Origin: Sanguinoderma infundibulare
Taxonomy: Eukaryota; Basidiomycota; Agaricomycetes; Polyporales; Polyporaceae
NCBI GenBank assembly: GCA_032821775.1
Contig: JAVLRN010000013.1
Coordinates: 186,001-250,000, forward strand
Length of the DNA: 64,000 nucleotides
Reading direction: 5' to 3'
The position numbers and the translations under genes are program-made. The notes below the pieces were generated by a model. That model searched no databases. It saw only the letters and a list, made by a program, of their open reading frames with translations, and was not told where the DNA came from. Shown here piece after piece: positions 1 through 13,300 of the stretch (its first letter is position 1; each line of letters opens with the position of its first letter).

Positions 1-168
1 GATGAGCTACACTTCGGCCTCGAAGACGTTCCCGGGGAAGGTGATGAGAGCGGTAAGGTGGATGTCCTACAGCGCGTAGTGCCCATGGGGCGCGATCAGC
101 GTGGGGTGCTGGAACGGTGTTCATGTTGGAATTTGCAGACGAGGATGGACGGCCGTGGGCGTGGATAG
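1..168 (+). CDS. Partial open frame entering the window, unrecognised
   Basis: Frame 1 is open from the first base to a TAG at 166-168, giving about 55 codons with an acidic start. It may be the 3' end of a gene that begins outside the window. It carries no motif I recognise, and its last third lies in the repeated block described at 117-935, so chance openness is possible. Confidence 0.2.
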   Translation, partial: DELHFGLEDVPGEGDESGKVDVLQRVVPMGRDQRGVLERCSCWNLQTRMDGRGRG

Positions 169-935
169 CACCTCCTTTGCTGAACCATATGGATGAAGTC
201 GAGGAGACTGGACTCTGGTTCGCGGGAGCGTAGATGGGGTTGGTTGTTTTGGGATGTCACCTAGCCACCCATCTGTACAATAAACATTATGAGTGAAAAT
301 AATCAAATGACGTGTGGTTCTGCTCACCTAGGCTATGTTGACTTGAGGTACGCTCCTTGCGCAATGGATCCAACCCATCGCTGACTACAACCGCTGTGAG
401 CTTTCAGAGATCGAGGAGTTTGAAAGAAGCAGACTAACATTGAACAAGTGCAATGGTTTGGGTCAAAGTGCTCCGGCTGAGCCTCAGTGAGCCGTGAGGT
501 AGATGCATGGTGTCGAGTTCGCGGAAAGAGGTAGCCTGGGCTGCAGGAGCCCTCCGCGTCATGAGAAGTTTGTCTGTGAGAGGAGGAAGGGAGAGGACGT
601 CGGATGTCCATGGCGTCTTTGGGAATCATTCTGGTTCGATCCATTGAACCTGACCGATAACTTTTTGCTAGTGGCGCGGATTGGCGGGTGTTGCTGAATG
701 AGTGTTCATCTTGAAATTTGCAGAGGAGGATGGACGAGGCTGAGCGTGAGTGGAAATAATCGAACAGCGTGCGATTCTACTCACCTAGGCTACTATGCAA
801 TGTTGCACATGCTTCGCACTAGGGATCAAGACCGTCGCTGATAGAGCGTAGCGAAAGCTGTAGAAGCCCTCCGCGTTGTGAGAAGTTTGTCTGTGAGAGG
901 AGGAAGGGAGAGGATGTCGGGAGGGTGTTGTATGT
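117..935. repeat. Two diverged direct copies of an upstream-type block
   Basis: Three short strings recur in the same order. A GTTCAT..AATTTGCAGA..GAGGATGGA string is at about 117-150 and 701-735. An AATAATC..TCACCTAGGCTA string is at about 297-335 and 754-795. A roughly 60-bp CT-rich block (read on the minus strand, ending in ACAGACAAACTTCTCA) is at about 546-610 and 865-935. Spacings differ, so this is an old tandem duplication with later insertions and deletions. No convincing gene runs through it. Confidence 0.55.
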
Positions 936-1020
936 CCATCGTGGCTGTCAGAAGAGCACAGATGGGAGCTGGGATTTCTGCCTCTGCCTCTGGATGGGCG
1001 TACCTTATATACAGCGACGA
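865..1020 (-). promoter_or_regulatory. TATA-containing promoter-like block, copy 1
   Basis: On the minus strand a TATA box in the context CGCTGTATATAAGG (about 1004-1018) is followed some 100 bp later by a pyrimidine-rich run ending in ACAGACAAACTTCTCA (about 885-902). The same pair, in the same order and at nearly the same spacing, occurs at 18604-18745. No convincing coding sequence follows on the minus strand here, so the block may be an orphaned promoter. Confidence 0.4.
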
Positions 1021-1027
1021 GCGCCAA

Positions 1028-2223
1028 GCTCCGCCCGGCTCGCTTCGTGAGTTGTGTGGTCGCTGCGGCCGCTTTGGCGGCGCCGCGGCCGGGGCTTCAA
1101 TGAAAATGAAAGGCGGGAGCTTTGCACATGCCGCACCATTGAATAAACCTGTGGCGGGCATCATTTTGTGTTGCCCCCCGACAGAATCGAACATGAACAA
1201 GAGCATTCTGCCACGTCAGTGTCCACGCACCTGAACGGCCAGCGGATCCAAGGTCTCTTCGAACAATGCTGTCCAAATTCAAATGTGTGGCCCGCGGCTG
1301 GCAGGCCCTGCGCTTCGGTTCCATGCCCGCGGCTGAGCACTGAGCACGAAGATTGCTGTCTTGATGGCAGATGTTGATAGACATGTGCTCGAAGGAGAAC
1401 TCGAATCTCCAGAGACTCCCTGGGCTGTCACTGATCGGAAGATGTTGAAGGTGTGCTGTCCGAAAATGGAAGCATAGACGCCGTCCCCGTACTTGACAGC
1501 GTACGGACTTATGGCTTTTTGCACTGCGTTGACTAGAGCCTTCAAGAAATTCTTGCCACTACACCGAACTCCGTGCGTTTATTGTATACCATCCCATTCC
1601 AATCATGATGCACCTAACCGTCCACGTTGGTCGCACCCGGTTACCAAACAGACCGAGCTTTGGATGGCATGTCCATGGAGACTGTGGAATGCCAGACCCT
1701 ACTTGCAAGGAAGGCCACAGCACCATTGACAGGGACGATGCGGACTTCATCATAAGTTCCCGCGACAACGTCGATTTCTACGTCTTCAGCGTCATCCTGA
1801 TGGTAGCCTCCACAGTTTTTGAAGACATGCTCGCGATCCCCCAACCCCCAGGCCCCAGCAGCCGTGGCCAGAGGCCGGTGGCAGCACCACGACGAAGTCA
1901 TGGCTAACCTGAGCACTCTGTCCGCTTTACTCTCTCAACACCCGACTGCGGCCAGTGCCTCGCCTAGGAGGCCAAAGTCGACCTCCCAATTAGACTGCGC
2001 TCCGCCCTCTCGTGGTGCAGTGGCGCGCCACAAACCCCGGGTGAAGTTGCAGCTCGATGCGCTCCTCGCGGATTTTCCCACTGCTCTGAAGTCAACATTT
2101 GGATTGACGAAGGCTGGTGGTACCGATGTATCATCGCGTAAGTTATTACAAAAGAGCAGTCCGTTAAAACCAACGGAGTCAGATACGAAGCGATTGTCAT
2201 ATCCCTGCATCCTCAACTCGGGT
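1028..2223. other. No supported gene
   Basis: Only short overlapping frames without family features are seen between the promoter-like block and the 3' end of the P450 gene. This is probably intergenic. Confidence 0.5.
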
Positions 2224-4448
2224 CTACACCCGGTTGTAAGGGCGGATGATCAAAGGCAGGCCCGCTCCCTTCTGGCCTCGCACGCCCGGACGCTGGATGA
2301 ACAGCCCGAACGGCTCGACGTCCTCGGCCGGCACGGCGAGCTCGAAATCGAACGCACGGAGGAGTGTGAAAAGTAGAGCCTTCAGTCTGTTAGACGGGTC
2401 AGACCATTTCTAGATGACAAGATTGGGATGGATGGAGGGACACACGTACTCGACGAGGGAGAAGCGGTAGCCGATGCACGCGCGCGGACCGCCGGAGAAG
2501 GTGAGGAGGTGGCCCCAGACCCCAGGCATGTTCGCGATCGTCTCTGGCGGGTTGGCCCATCGCGCGGGCCTGCAAGAGACGTCAGCCTCGAGACTAAGGT
2601 GGGAGACGGTGGACGTACTTGTACTCAAGAGCATCCTCCCCCCAGATCTGCTTTGACGTCTGGAGGGCGTAGATGGACATGATGATCCTGTTTCCCGGCG
2701 CGACCCCGATCCCGTGCTGGACCTTCCCGCGTGCGTCCGTGAACGGCTCGCTGACCGGGATCACGTCCTCGTGGGAGGCCTCGCGTGTCGTCGCAACCAC
2801 GGGCGGGTGCAGGCGGAGAGTCTCGCGCACGACCTGGTCGAGGAAGGGAAGGTCGTTGAGCTCTTCCATCGTCGGAGTGTCGGTATCGACCGCCAGGAGC
2901 TCCTCACGGAGCTTCCGTTGGAAATGGGGGTGCTTGCATAGCGCAAACAGGGTCCAGCTCGCGGATTGGCTCGTGGTTTCGTGGCCAGCCACGAGGAAGG
3001 TCGGGACCTCTGCGGGCGTGAAAATTGTGAGCGCAGGCAACGGTGACGTTGGACTAGACACGTACGAGCCAAGACTTCCTCGTCTGTCAAGCGCTGGTTC
3101 TCCGGGATGTCCGCCGCCATGTTCGCCTTGATGAGGAGGGAGAGCAGGTCGCGCCCCTGGACGTCCTTCTTCTCGACAGTGCGGGTGCCCTTCTCGCCTG
3201 ATGCGGCCATGATCTGCGCCTTTTTCTCCTCGATGAGCTGCGTGCCGATACGCCTCATCACTTGATGAGCTTTGACGAAGTTGTCCGCACGCCGGCTGGG
3301 GTTCTTAGCCAGCAAAAATTCCCAACGTCAGCGATCGCAAAACATGACCCGCGAGATCTACGCACGGAAAGCAGGTTGAGGAAAGGGAACATTCTCCTGA
3401 CAATTTGCCATGCACTTGGCTCCGGGCTTGCAGAGATCGCTTGAAATGCCAAGTTCAGCTCGTTGGCCTCACCGCCCGTTTGGAGGGCGTCAAACGCATA
3501 GTTGAACCCTATCATGAGGGGCTCTGTCAACCACGATCATCGCGAGACGTAGAGCGAAACTCGCCTGCGATACCGATGACGTCCAAAGTCATCTTGCTCA
3601 GACCGTCGTTGACGTTCGTACGCAAAGCTCCATCTTCGGACATTCGGCTCGTCCAGTAGTCGCAAAGCTTCAGGGAATCAGTTATGAATCAGTTTAAAAG
3701 GGATGAAAGCGGGTTGCTAGGAATACGTACATGCAGGGCCTTCTCGAGGAAGATTTCCGTAAGCTCGCGGACCTGTGCTGGCCCAAATGCCGGGTTCTAT
3801 CCCTCGACGTTAGATTTTGATGCATATCACATGCCATTAAGTAGTCCAGCACGTACCAGAACTCGCCGCTGTGAAGTCAGATATTAGTCACCCGACCAAG
3901 TCGTCCCGCAAAGCTTTACTCACCTGGTTCCGGTGTTGTTCGCCTTCCGACACCAGCAAGCCTGACAATGGACATGGTAGTTCAGTATTGCGTCTTCGAC
4001 GACACCCCTTCAGGCCAACAATAGAGCAGGATGCTCACCGTGCCCGACGCTCCGTGCCAGAGCTTGACGATTTGGTTCAGGCCTGCGGTAGTCCATGTAA
4101 TGCGTCACGATGTGATGGATTGCCTTCATATCCACGGTGAACAAGTAAGGGACCTTCATGGCGAGAGAATGTCAGTGCGAGAAGTGAGAGAGCGAACGTA
4201 TACGGATCCGGGTTACTTACATTCAAGATCCCGTGGAGCTTGACGTTGGGTCCGTACTTGTGAATCCATTCTTGCTGAAGGGCCTGGTTTCTAACACCGG
4301 CTTGCATGAAGCTGCCGAGCAGGAAGCTTTCGCCGCGAGGGCCTCGGAGATGACGCAGGGATGAGCGGTATCTGGGCGACAGGTTCTGCCATAACTTCAC
4401 TAGAGCGACGAGGGCGAAGCCAGATAGAAAGACGAGGATAGCTGACAT
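2224..4448 (-). CDS. Cytochrome P450 monooxygenase
   Basis: Heme-thiolate oxidase of the endoplasmic reticulum; the substrate cannot be told from sequence. The protein starts with a membrane anchor ([17 protein letters not shown]). The I-helix oxygen-binding motif is AGHETTS (near 2990), the K-helix is ETLR (near 2825), and the heme loop is [14 protein letters not shown] (near 2480-2520), with the Cys ligand in place. It ends [11 protein letters not shown] followed by TAG. The gene has many short introns. One at 3509-3564 has a GC rather than GT donor; splicing it gives the expected IAGFNY sequence. The last junction (GTACGT donor near 2450, acceptor near 2390) joins SLVE to LKALLF. The frame appears intact. 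Class E microsomal P450s of basidiomycetes are about 500-560 residues long, and this fits. About 1.2 kb separates its start from UPF2 on the other strand. Confidence 0.92.
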
Positions 4449-5643
4449 GGAGAGTTAAGGAAAGGAATAGGGAACAATGCTCTGCCACATTGACGTCCCT
4501 AATATACGGAAACATACGAGCGCATCCGGTCCCGCAGTGCGGGTGTGAACGATAGGCCCCTATGAACGGATAACGGCCTCCGGAATTGAACATAGTAACG
4601 CCTCCTCGTGGTGTAGTGAACCAGAAACGGAGAGAACGGCCGACTCAATGGCAGGGAAAGCATAGAGAAAGAACGCAGAAGCCAGCTGGTAGACACCGAG
4701 CAATAGCTTCCGGACCACTCTGCCTGGCGCTATTCCCCAGTATGTGCTTGCCGGAGACATCCTCCGGACAAAAATAGAGGGTTCACTGCAACACTCCCGT
4801 GTCGGGACAAGACACGGGAGCGTCGCAGAGTACGGCACCGGTTCCAAGTCCAAAGGCGTTGGTTAAGGTTGAGTGCGGTGCTATGTTGCTGACCAGCTTC
4901 GGTGCGCCTTACGAGTACATGATGAGTCCCTCCATGTTCGTCGCAGCATCCGGACCACCCAAAGAACGAAGGAGTTGGAAAGCCTTGCTGCAGGTGTGGG
5001 GATTCACTGGACATCAATTGGTCGGCGCGACAGCTCCAGTTGGTTTGGTAAGCAGGAGCATCGTCTGTGGTTTGGCACAATCCCCAGAGGTGGAAGACAT
5101 CTTAAACCGGGTGCAGATTGTACCACTAATTTCTACGGAACTCTCGAAGTTGGTGAGCACAACTGATCGCCGACGAGACACCGCCAAGTCAAGATCCATG
5201 ACTACCCACTGATAGTAGCGAGGATAAAGGTGAGTTGGAACAACGTGCCTTTGGGTACCCAAGGTGTATATACTTGCACTCCTGACACTCCACGCCGATT
5301 CAGACGACAATATTGCTTCCGAGGACTGATACTCAGGGGTGAGGAAGGAGCCAGAGGGCACCGTACTCGGATGATGCCAGCGAAAGAATAGGGCTGCAAA
5401 AATCCAACAGAACACTGGTCAGACGCAAAGAGCGGAGAGCATCGTCGTCGGCGTTGTGGGAGAAGAAGGGCGCGCCCCGCCGAACTGCAAGCGCGGGCCA
5501 CTTCCGCTCCGGTGCCGCCCCCGGCGCCATCCCGCCCTGTTCGACTCGAACTCCCATGTAACGTCAACATCGCCTCCCATCCAACCTACTCTTTGTATAT
5601 TACGCACGACGCCGACCAGAGGACCACATCATACCCCGAAGAA
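4449..5643. other. Divergent intergenic region between the P450 and UPF2
   Basis: About 1.2 kb between two divergently transcribed genes. Open frames here are short and mutually overlapping. It presumably holds both promoters. An in-frame ATG at 5512 could extend UPF2 upstream by 44 codons. Confidence 0.5.
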
Positions 5644-8600
5644 ATGGAACCTACGACGAACGGGTCCACCCCATCCAAGGCGGATGAGGAACAGGCCCGC
5701 CGCGCGAAGCGGGCAGCGCTGAAAGAGCTTAACGTCAACCTGAACGGACGAGGTCAGTCGTGTTGTATCGCAGCTATTCAGCATATACTCACCAACCGGT
5801 GATCGTAGAGCCGGCGAAAGCGTTGGATTCTTCGCTCAAGAGGCACACCGCCCTGATCAAGCGCATGCGACAATCGGTCGGTTTCGAGAATCGCGACCAG
5901 ATCCTCAAGGACGTCGAATCCCTGACCCTGGAGAAATACGTGGACGAGATCGTTGGTGCTGTCGCGGAGGGCATCTTGAGGTGCAAGACGGAGAAGGACG
6001 TTTGGAGTGCCGTCGAGGTACGTACCCAATTTCTTCGGAAACTAGGATTCATCCCATATATGCACCTCAAACAGGTCATCTCTGCTCTCCATCGCCGTTT
6101 CCCCAAGACATTCACTCCTGGAATCGTTTCCTCCCTCACTGTCGCAATTGCTCCACCGTCTCGGGCCGCGCTCGCCACACTGAACCCGGAGCAACGTGAG
6201 AAGGAAGATTCGACTCGTATCATACGTCAACGTCCTGTCCTACGCGTTTGTGCTGAACTTGCATTGGTCGGGATCATCAGGGATGGGCCGGAAAGAAGCG
6301 GTGGAGAGTGGATCATGAAGGCCGTTCGGGATCTGGTGCGTTGGTCGTCATATGCGTTTATTTGTCGTTCCTCAGTGTCTCTCGTAGTTGTCCAACGATC
6401 CTTCCTTATCCTCCCTACCGCTACTGTTGGTCTTCCTCAAATCCTATTCCAGACCATACCTTGGCATATCTCCGCCCCAGTGGTCGAAGCAAATCGCGGT
6501 ATCCTCGGAGCCAGGAACGCTCTCAGGAGCTGCGAGTGAAGAAGCAGCTCAGGCAAATGGCTTATTACCAGCACCCATTGACGAAGGCGAGGAGTTGGTG
6601 GAGAAGGAGATTCGGGATAGGTTCAAGAAGATGTGCGAGGGTTACTTCGACAATGTGGCGAAGAAGCTCGTGATTGAACACAACGTGAGTGCTGGCTTGT
6701 TTGTCCCAAGAGCCCATTCTCAGCCTAGAATAGCGCCTGCAAGAGCAAGATAGAAAGAATCATGAAGCATACATTCGCTCGGGCGAGATTTTCGAGGATC
6801 GCCAGCAGGCTTACGAGAAGATGACCAAGAGTTACGAGAAGTCCCTCGCAAGTTGCCAAAGGTACGTGCGCCTTATTGATCGTGTTCCTGTATGGCGAAC
6901 CTGAGGGACGTTTGGAATAGCCTTTCGGAACAGCTGTACCTTCCCATGCCGACACTCAAGACTGCGTCGCAGAAGTCGGAGTCGATCCAGATTGGCATGA
7001 ACACCGGATCCAACTTTCCGGGTGGGGACGCTGAGGAGCTCTCTGGCGGAGGTAAGTGGGAAGATGAAGAGGAACGTCGCTTCTTCGAGGAGATCCCGGA
7101 CCTCAAGGATTACGTTCCGAGGAGCGTCCTTGGTCTGGAGGGGGATGGAGACGAGGAGAAGGAGGATGGAAAAGAAAGGGAGAGGAAGGAGAAAGAACGC
7201 GTGGAGGAAGAGGTGCGGAAGCTGGAAGAGGAGCTCGCGGAAATGAAGGTAGACGAGAACGGGAATGCGTTGCTCAATGGCGAGGCCCACGGAGGGACGG
7301 AAGATGACAATGCGGACGAGTTGGTTCCTTTGATGTTTCGCGGACATGTTTTCGGAGTGCTAATTACTGTTCAAGTGTGCCTACTCCGACGCCTGGGACA
7401 CCCAAGGAGTCTCCGACTACAACCCCGCAGTTGGCGCCGCAAGGGCCCTCCCAACTTCTTACGGCGCTGCTCGCGAGGCTTCCGGATGCGACGAACCGGT
7501 CGCTTATTGACCAAGCTGCGGTAGACTTCGCGTTCCTGAACTCGAAGGCGGCGAGGAAAAGGCTCGTCAAGTTCATGGGTCAGGTGCCGAAGAACCGGAC
7601 AGACCTGTTGCCTCACTATTCCCGCCTCATCGCCATCCTCAATCGGTACCTGCCGGATGTCGGGACTGAAATTGTCGCTTCGGTTCGGTTATATTCACCT
7701 CTCTCATGGAACTCGCTGAGCTGATGATGTCATAGTTGGATGAAGAGTTCCGCTATCTACAGCGGAAGAAGAACGTCGTGAAGGAGCTCGCGGAAGTCCG
7801 CATGCGTAACACCACCTTCCTGTCCAACCTCACGAAGTTTTGCGTCGTGCCGCCGCACGTTATCCTGCACATGTTCAAGGTGTGCTTGGACGATTTCTCC
7901 GGGACAAACGTCGAGAACCTGGCGATGCTTTTGGAAGGCTGCGGTCGTTTCTTGCTGAGGAGCGAAGATACGAGGGAGCCGTTTAGCAAGATGATCGAGC
8001 TCATGCGCAGGAAGCAGAGCATACAGCACTTCGATCACCGCCAGCTTCTCCTCCTCGAGAACGCGTACTACCAATGCAACCCTCCGGAGCGCGCTGCTCG
8101 TCAGGTCAAGGAGCGCACGCCGATGGAACTTTTTATCCGCCACCTGATCTACGATGTGCTCACCAAGAAGACAATCGACAAGGTCCTGAAGCTGCTTCGA
8201 AAGCTTGACTGGGCCGACGTGGTCGTCGCGCGAACGCTGCACAAGGTCTTCACTAAGCCGTGGAAAATCAAGTATGGCAACATCTCGCTGCTCGCGATGC
8301 TTACGTACGACTTGCAACGGTATCATCCGGCGTTCTCCATTGGCGTCGTGGACCAGGTCCTCGAGGATATCAGGAGGGGCCTAGAATCGAACTTGTACAG
8401 CATGAACCAGAGGCGGATCGCGTCTATGAAGTTCCTCGGGGAGCTGTACATTTACCGACTCATCTCCAGCAGCATCATTTTCGACACACTTTGGACGCTG
8501 GTCATGTTCGGTCATCGTGAGTAATCGTTGTCTCCGGCGTATGTTTGCAGGCTTTGATGGAACGTTGTGTCACAGCTGAGGGACGTCCCTTGCCTGGGCA

Positions 8601-9745
8601 AGCCTGTCCGGTCGACATGCCGGACGACTTCTTCCGTGTCCGGCTGGTCTGTATTTTGCTTGACACGTGCGGGATGTGCTTCGACCGCGGGTCCCAGCAG
8701 AAGAAGCTCGACAACTTCCTTGCGTTCTTCCAGCTCTACGTACATTGCAAGAACTCGCTGCCGATGGACGTTGAGTTCATGCTGAACGACTCGCTCGAGG
8801 CGGTCCGGCCGAAGCTAGTGCCGTTCAAGGACTTTGAGGAGGCTGCCGTTGCCGTTGATGAGATGTTCAACATGGCGTTCCAGAACGCTGGCAGTAAGTT
8901 ACCAATGAACTTGCATCCTTGTTGGTCAGCTGAGTGTTGGTTAGTTGCCACTGGCGATGGTGGAGATGCCGAAGGCGATAGTGGTGAGGAGAGCGGCGGC
9001 GAGGACGATGATGAGGAGAAAGAGCGGGGAGAGGAAGATGAAGAGGAAGAAGATCAGCTACAGCCTGACTCCCCGGTACGCATGCATCGTCGTTCGCGTT
9101 TCTATCATGCTGATGTGTATTCGACATCGGTCAGATCGACGAGCGCGCGCCGTCCCCAGAGGCTGTACTTCTTAAGTCTTCGTCCACGCTCGAGCATCTT
9201 GGGCCCACCGAGGAAGATGACGCGGAGTTCGCGAAGGAACTTGCTAAGCTCGTCACGGATACGTCCGCAGAGTCAAGGAAAGTCGACAAGAAGACGGCGT
9301 TGGCGCTTTGGGACACTGCGTTGCCGCCGCCAGTGGTGCGCAAGAAGCGCAACGAGGACGTGGACGAGGACGAAGCTAGTGCCGAGAACGCTGATTCTGG
9401 TGTGATGAACTTCACGCTGTTCACGAAGCGCGGCAACAAGCAACAGGTGAGTTTTGATGGTACATTTTATCTGGATACTTGCTAAGTTTGGAACAGACGC
9501 GACAGATCGCCATCCCCGCAGAGTCTGCGCTGGCTGTTCAGACACGGACGGCTCAGATGCAGGACAAAGTGGAGCAACAGCATCTCAAGAGGCTCGTGCT
9601 AAACTACGAGCAGCGCGAGGAGGCTGAGGAGCTCAAGGGTGAGTTACTTCGGCGATATTTTCGATGTCCGCTAGGTTAATCTCTGCCATAAGCTCTCGAA
9701 TCTCGCAGCCGTCAAGGTCCAATCAAGATACGCCTCGCAGGCTAG
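5644..9745 (+). CDS. UPF2: Nonsense-mediated mRNA decay factor UPF2 (NMD2)
   Basis: Cytoplasmic scaffold that links UPF3 at exon junctions to the helicase UPF1 during decay of transcripts with premature stops. The start at 5644 is followed by a charged N-terminus and a 56-bp intron (5753-5808). MIF4G-1 lies at about 5809-6900, followed by an acidic linker. MIF4G-2 starts with LLARLPDATNRSLIDQAAVDF (about 7450) and contains FLLRSED and ENAYYQCNPP. MIF4G-3 (about 8110-8890) contains SMNQRRIASMKFLGELY. A Glu/Asp-rich stretch (about 8960-9055) precedes the UPF1-binding region with VMNFTLFTKRGNKQQ (about 9400-9450). Placing the last acceptor after CATAAG (about 9703) gives the ending GPIKIRLAG and TAG at 9743-9745. 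The ORF is cut by many short introns and no lesion is evident. Confidence 0.93.
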
Positions 9746-10381
9746 CCCGTGCATCAGCTACACGCTTGCACCCAGGATCCTCAGAAGACTGAACTTCATC
9801 TTCTGGCTTGTGCTCGTCCTCCGCCCAGCTCGGTGGGCATCGCCGCTTCCCTCCCCCCACAACCTAGTGTGTGCCACCAACGGTCGGACATCTGGATACC
9901 TGCTGACCGCTCGGCGTGATACAGTGTTTGGCAGCCCGGGATACATCCGTGCCTGCGATGGGTCGTGTCCCTGCAGCTAGTAACACGTGCGGTTGCGTCC
10001 TCCCTGCCGCGCTCGTTCGCGTTCACATCCCCGCGATGCTTCTGCACCTCCGTTTTGGTCTCTGGACGCGTGTGGTTGGTAGGGATCGTCTGGATAAGCT
10101 CGGGACTCCCGTCCTGCGTACATAGGCCTATGTATTATGCTGCTTTCATGCTTTCGGAATGCAATTTATAACTCAGACTACCCTTGTTTATATCAATATA
10201 TGCGTACAAGAAGCGACATGAGGATTTGGAGAGGAGTGGCAGACGCGAAAGGAGCGCGGCGCCTTGTTGAGGACAGGGACACATCCTGGACGCGACGCGA
10301 CGGCTTGCGCGTCTACGACCTTTGTTTTCAACCCCCACCTCCATTCGCACTTCTGTCGACTGTATGCACCTGTAACTGCTG
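9746..10381. other. Intergenic, UPF2 to the ATRIP-like gene
   Basis: About 640 bp between two genes on the same strand. No gene is supported. It should contain the UPF2 3' UTR and the next promoter. Confidence 0.6.
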
Positions 10382-13300
10382 ATGGACGGCTCGGACGACT
10401 ACTTTGACGACGACATTGTGTTCGACGAGCAAACTCTCGCGTCGATCGACCAGAAAGAGCAACAGTGGCAAGCCGTACAACAGCAGCAGATAGGCCAGCG
10501 ACGACCCATCCCGCACGGAGCTCCCCTACCCGACCCCAAGAGGCAGAAGACTGCTCACGATTCCACGGACAACACGCTCGCTGTGTTCGCTCCGCCGAGG
10601 ACCGGCGAAGATTACGACGAGGACCTTCCCGACATCTCAATCTTTGGGAATGGGTTCTACAACCTCCCCGCGGCGCAGCGTGCGTCGGCGAGTGCGTTGA
10701 ATGCACAGATACGCGGTCAGTCATCGCATACAAACGGTGCGAGTATTTCTAGTCGACCTGCTCCTCCTCGTCCTTCCGCCACCTCTTCTGCTGCCCCTGC
10801 TGCCGCCAATGCGCCTCGTCGTGATCCTCCCCCACCCCGTCTGGCGAAGAACGCGTCCCATTTCAATGCCGTAAATCCCGCTGTAGCCTCTGGATCGAGG
10901 CGGTCCCCAGCGCCCAACGCCCCCGCACGTCCTCCGACCGCCAGGAACAAAGAAGCTCGCGACGCCGTGATCCAAGCTGTCCTGGATGGAATTGCTGCTT
11001 CACAAACTCGTCCACGCGCCTCCACCCCGGGCCAGCACGCGCACTCGTCGCGGGCCTCTCCCGCGCCTGCCCTTGCCCCTGTGCCTAGTCTAGCTCGTGC
11101 GTCGTCCTTTGGCCCGCAACCTCCCAGGAATCAAATCGCGTCGTCGTCTTTGGCTCGGCATCCCCATCAGGCTCCGAGAGCGAATGGTGCGCATGGTTCC
11201 CGGCCAGGCTCGCGTGCTCCGAGTGGCGGCTCGGCTTCTGTGTCTCCTCCGGTCGATCGGCGACATAGCACGGGGGCTCCGGTGCGCCAGAGGACGGCCT
11301 CTCCTTCGATTTCTCATCAGCAACAACAGTGGTCACAACAACAACAACAGCAGCAGCAGCGACAACAACAACAGCAGCAGCAACAGCAACAACAGCCGCA
11401 ACGTCAGCCTGCCTCAACGCAAGGGAGTAACGAGCGCGTGCTCCGAATAGAGCTCGAGGCTCTCAAGGTACAGTTTGACGAAGTGCGTGATCGTTTATAG
11501 TCGACCTGTGCTCCAGAACATAAATCTGACAGTCGCGCAGTTGTTGAAGAACCAGCAACAAACTGCGAAGGCTCTTGAAGAAGCCCAGAACGCGCGGTAT
11601 GCGAAGGAGGGGGAAGTGAGCATTTTGCGGAAGAGCATTGAGAAGGTATGTTGTTCCCTTCTAGTTGGGTGCAATGTCGCTCAACGTCTCAGACGGCGAA
11701 AGACCACTCGGCAGAGGTCACGCGGATCAAGACCGCGCGAGAGCAGGCGGAGGCGGCGCAGGCGCAGTTGCGGAAGGAGATGAACGCGGAGCTGGAACGG
11801 ATAAAGACAGAATACACCTTCAAGGTAACATGCACGCTGTCCTGTCCTAGGTCCGCGTTATATATCACTGCTTTCCTCCGCTGCAGAAACATGAACTCGA
11901 GACTTCTAACCGAAAGACGCCATGGTCTGCTCGAACCAAACGCGAACACGGGGTTCCCATCACCCCGGTGTCGAGCTCGACCCAACGTCGACAGCAGGCT
12001 GGACCTAGCGGATTTGGTGATAGTCGTCTCAGCCTACAAACGCCGTCCCGTCCCCAGAAGATCATTAGTATCCCAGAGAGCCCTCCGAGGCGAACGGCCA
12101 AATTGCCTGGCTTTGTCAACGCGTTCGAGCCAACAACGCCGAAGGTGGTTACGCCCAAGCCAAATGCGCGGTTTCTGCTTCCGCAAGCCAGTCAGACGAC
12201 CCCCGACAGAAAGAAAGGCAAGGAACGAGCTCCACTCTTTGACTACAGCGGAACCGGGACTCAGGTGGAAGACCTCTTCTTCAACCCGCCGGTGGATGCT
12301 CCGCCTTTTTCGAGGCCTAAAAGCTCCCTAATGGAGGAGATGAGAGAGGAGGCCTTTCCGCCGCTTGAGGAACCGCAGCCACCATTGTCTGGACTCGGAC
12401 TCGGACTTGGACGTGCTAGTACTGCTGAGCCATTCAATTCTTCCCCTGATGAGGATGTGGAGATGAAGGAGGCCGAGACCCAGAAGCAACCTGCCCCGAG
12501 CCAACCTATGGTGCCGCTTGCAGTGCCCGATTGGACGGCAGAGGTACGCGACCCGTTTTTCATTCGCAGAATTAATCAGATACTGACGTCGCATGCGTAG
12601 TTACATCGGCTTGTGCTCACCCACAAGCACCACTCAGCCAAAGAGCTCAGTCTTCAGTTGCTCATTAACCATCACCTTCCTGCCACAGCGCCTCCGGAGC
12701 GCTCACGGGAGTACACGGCGTGCTGCACGAAACTTCTCCAGTGCCTCGGCACTGCTTTGGCCAACCTGGACGAGACCGTCGATATGATTGGGGAGGTATT
12801 AACCGGAATAGGTCGCATTCTTTGCAGCGTCGGTTCTGTACGTTTCCTTATCCTTTGTAATTTCCAAGCATGTGTTGATAGGTCTGTAGGTCGTGCAATT
12901 AAGCATCTTGTTCGACATGATGAAGATCATCGCGCTCTTCGTTCCCCCATTCGTTCCCCTCTTGTTGGCTCCGACGTGCGGGGCTGGAAGCGGAGACGCC
13001 ACTCCGGCGATCCTCTTACTCCCTTGTGAGACGGTGCGAGAGCTGCTTACGCCGGACGAGAATGGTCTGGACGAGCATCGAGTGGCGCTTGGAGAAGAAA
13101 TGCTGGGCTTTCTGGAAGCCATCTGCTGGAATACCCCGACAGAGCTCGACATGCGGTCAGTCTGCTTGCTTGTACCATTCACCATACTTGAGACTTACCT
13201 GTGTCTTAAGTTTAACTACGTTCGTGCGCAAAGCTGGCGTCCTGTCTGTTCTCGTCAACTCCACGCAGCCCACTTCGCTTCTCCGTCGGACCATCCGTGC

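Noticed and set aside
1900..2376. Plus-strand frame of about 159 codons starting at a true ATG
   Set aside because: Its second half is antisense to the last P450 exon, and the peptide has no family features or splice context.
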